Below, piece by piece: positions 62,761 through 64,000 of a stretch of DNA of 64,000 nt (position 1 is the first letter of the stretch; every line of letters begins with the position of its first letter). This DNA comes from Smittium mucronatum (Eukaryota > Kickxellomycota > Harpellomycetes > Harpellales > Legeriomycetaceae). Position numbers and translations under genes: made by a program. The stretch covers positions 1 to 64,000 of the forward strand of contig LSSL01001851.1 of the NCBI GenBank assembly GCA_001953115.1, in the 5' to 3' direction. A model generated the notes under the pieces. It made no database searches. It saw only the letters and a program-made list of their open reading frames with translations, and was not told where the DNA came from.

Positions 62761-64000
62761 TTTTTTCCCGTAGGTATTCATTAAATTATGAATTAAATTA
62801 TTTCGACTATTAGGCTTACAAGGAAATTATGTGGGGATCAAATTAAAATAATTTCCGTGAGATCTATTATGATGGTTTTCCTTCTCAAAAATTTTTTCTG
62901 AAGGACATTATCTTAATTATTTGGTTTGTTATCTAATTTGATTCATTATTTCATCAAAATTTCTACGATTTTTGGAAATGCAATTATGATTAAAAAATTG
63001 AAGATCCTGCCGCTAATTACTTTTTATAATTGAAAAATAAAAGAATTTGGTCGAAACCTGCCACAATAAACAGCAAAAAAACTAGTCATATAATTCTAAT
63101 ATCTTTTTTCCCTTGAAATTCATTGAATATCTGATTGGTAGATTAATTTCAAACTTGAGCTATAAAATTATTTTCGGAAAGTGGTTATGAATTCTGAGAA
63201 TTTGATGTTGAGCAGATATGACATACAACTTTAATTCAAACTATAATGTGACTTTATCTGTAAAGTGAGATGCAATGCAATTATTTTTTAAAAGGTCTGA
63301 ATCAAAAATATCGGTGCTGGAAAAAAAAATTAATGACAGTAACAAATCTTGGTTACTGATCTGGAAATCAGATAGCTTTTCAAAAGGTTGTACTTGAATT
63401 CCTCTGATTAATAACAATCAGATTTTACTATTTTTAGTAGCAAGAGATTAATTTATTGGGGGTGATGGATTATTTATATTTAACAATTATAAGAAAACAG
63501 TTATATTTTGTGAAAGTATTAAATTTATGGGTAAGGATAAAAATGGGGAAAAAGAACCATGTTTTAATATGACTAGGGCTTTTGAAAGTATTTTAATATT
63601 TCAGAGGGTTGAAATAGCATAAAAGAGATCAAATGATGTATAATTTTATTTAGAGTTAGATTTTAATATTAGAAACAGAAAGAAGAAGGAAAAACTAAAT
63701 GCTATAGTGAAGCTAATGGTGATCGAAAAAAAAACAATTAACTAATTAGTTTTCTCTCTTATGGAAAACTGCAGTTTAAGAAATAAATTTTGAAATCTTA
63801 TTCTTAGTTAATGCTGATTGCTTCATGATAAACCCTAAGTTTTACATATATCTAAATCTAATCACAATTCCATTGTGTTAGTATTTATATTGTGATAATT
63901 AAAAATATAAAATGGGTTAAGAATTTAATTTTACATCTATAACAATCTATGGGTCATTTTATTTAAAAAAATCAACTATAGTATTCCGGTAATTTAAAGC
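62761..64000. other. AT-rich end of window
   Basis: No supported gene. If the 62.4-62.7 kb remnant is a minus-strand LINE, its ORF1 part would lie here, but I could not recognise it. Confidence 0.4.

Overview
This is eukaryotic nuclear DNA from a genome assembly: the genes have GT-AG introns, long AT-rich spacers separate them, and there is one run of Ns. The gene set (a Nup192/Nup205 nucleoporin, a fungal-type Cdc1/Ted1 metallophosphoesterase, the Tel2-Tti partner Asa1, and TCTP/Tma19) points to a fungus. Short introns, AT-lean genes inside very AT-rich spacers, and decayed LINE-type retroelements suggest an early-diverging lineage, perhaps Zoopagomycota such as Harpellales. That placement is inference only.

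Layout. From 1 to 9.6 kb there is gene-free AT-rich DNA holding a diverged long inverted repeat (about 1.1-2.7 kb) and a badly decayed minus-strand non-LTR retrotransposon (about 4.7-8.9 kb). NUP192 occupies 9.6-16.8 kb on the plus strand: a short first exon, one intron, then a single 6.8-kb exon. From 16.8 to 42.6 kb lies a desert with further retroelement fragments (17.3-17.9 and 19.5-20.4 kb), an assembly gap (23575-24219) inside a repeat, and two unidentified coding-like tracts on the minus strand (34.9-35.1 and 39.75-40.5 kb). A compact gene island covers 42.65-47.34 kb: a five-exon metallophosphoesterase (+), converging on a seven-exon ASA1 (-), with the intronless TCTP gene (-) 189 bp upstream of ASA1. 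From 47.4 to 64 kb the desert resumes, with a second copy of the repeat found at the gap, a short transposase-like fragment, a candidate G-quadruplex, a second long inverted repeat (55.1-56.6 kb), and more retroelement remnants (59.3-59.9 and 62.4-62.7 kb, minus strand).

The four intact genes are housekeeping genes: nuclear pore scaffold, GPI-anchor remodelling or ER export, PIKK/chromatin complex assembly, and a translation/growth factor. No operon, CRISPR array, rRNA or tRNA was seen. The most informative results are the spliced models for ASA1 and the phosphoesterase, which are phase-consistent at every junction and include a 24-nt microexon and a probable GC-AG intron, and the recognition that much of the AT desert is decayed retroelement and palindromic repeat rather than featureless spacer.
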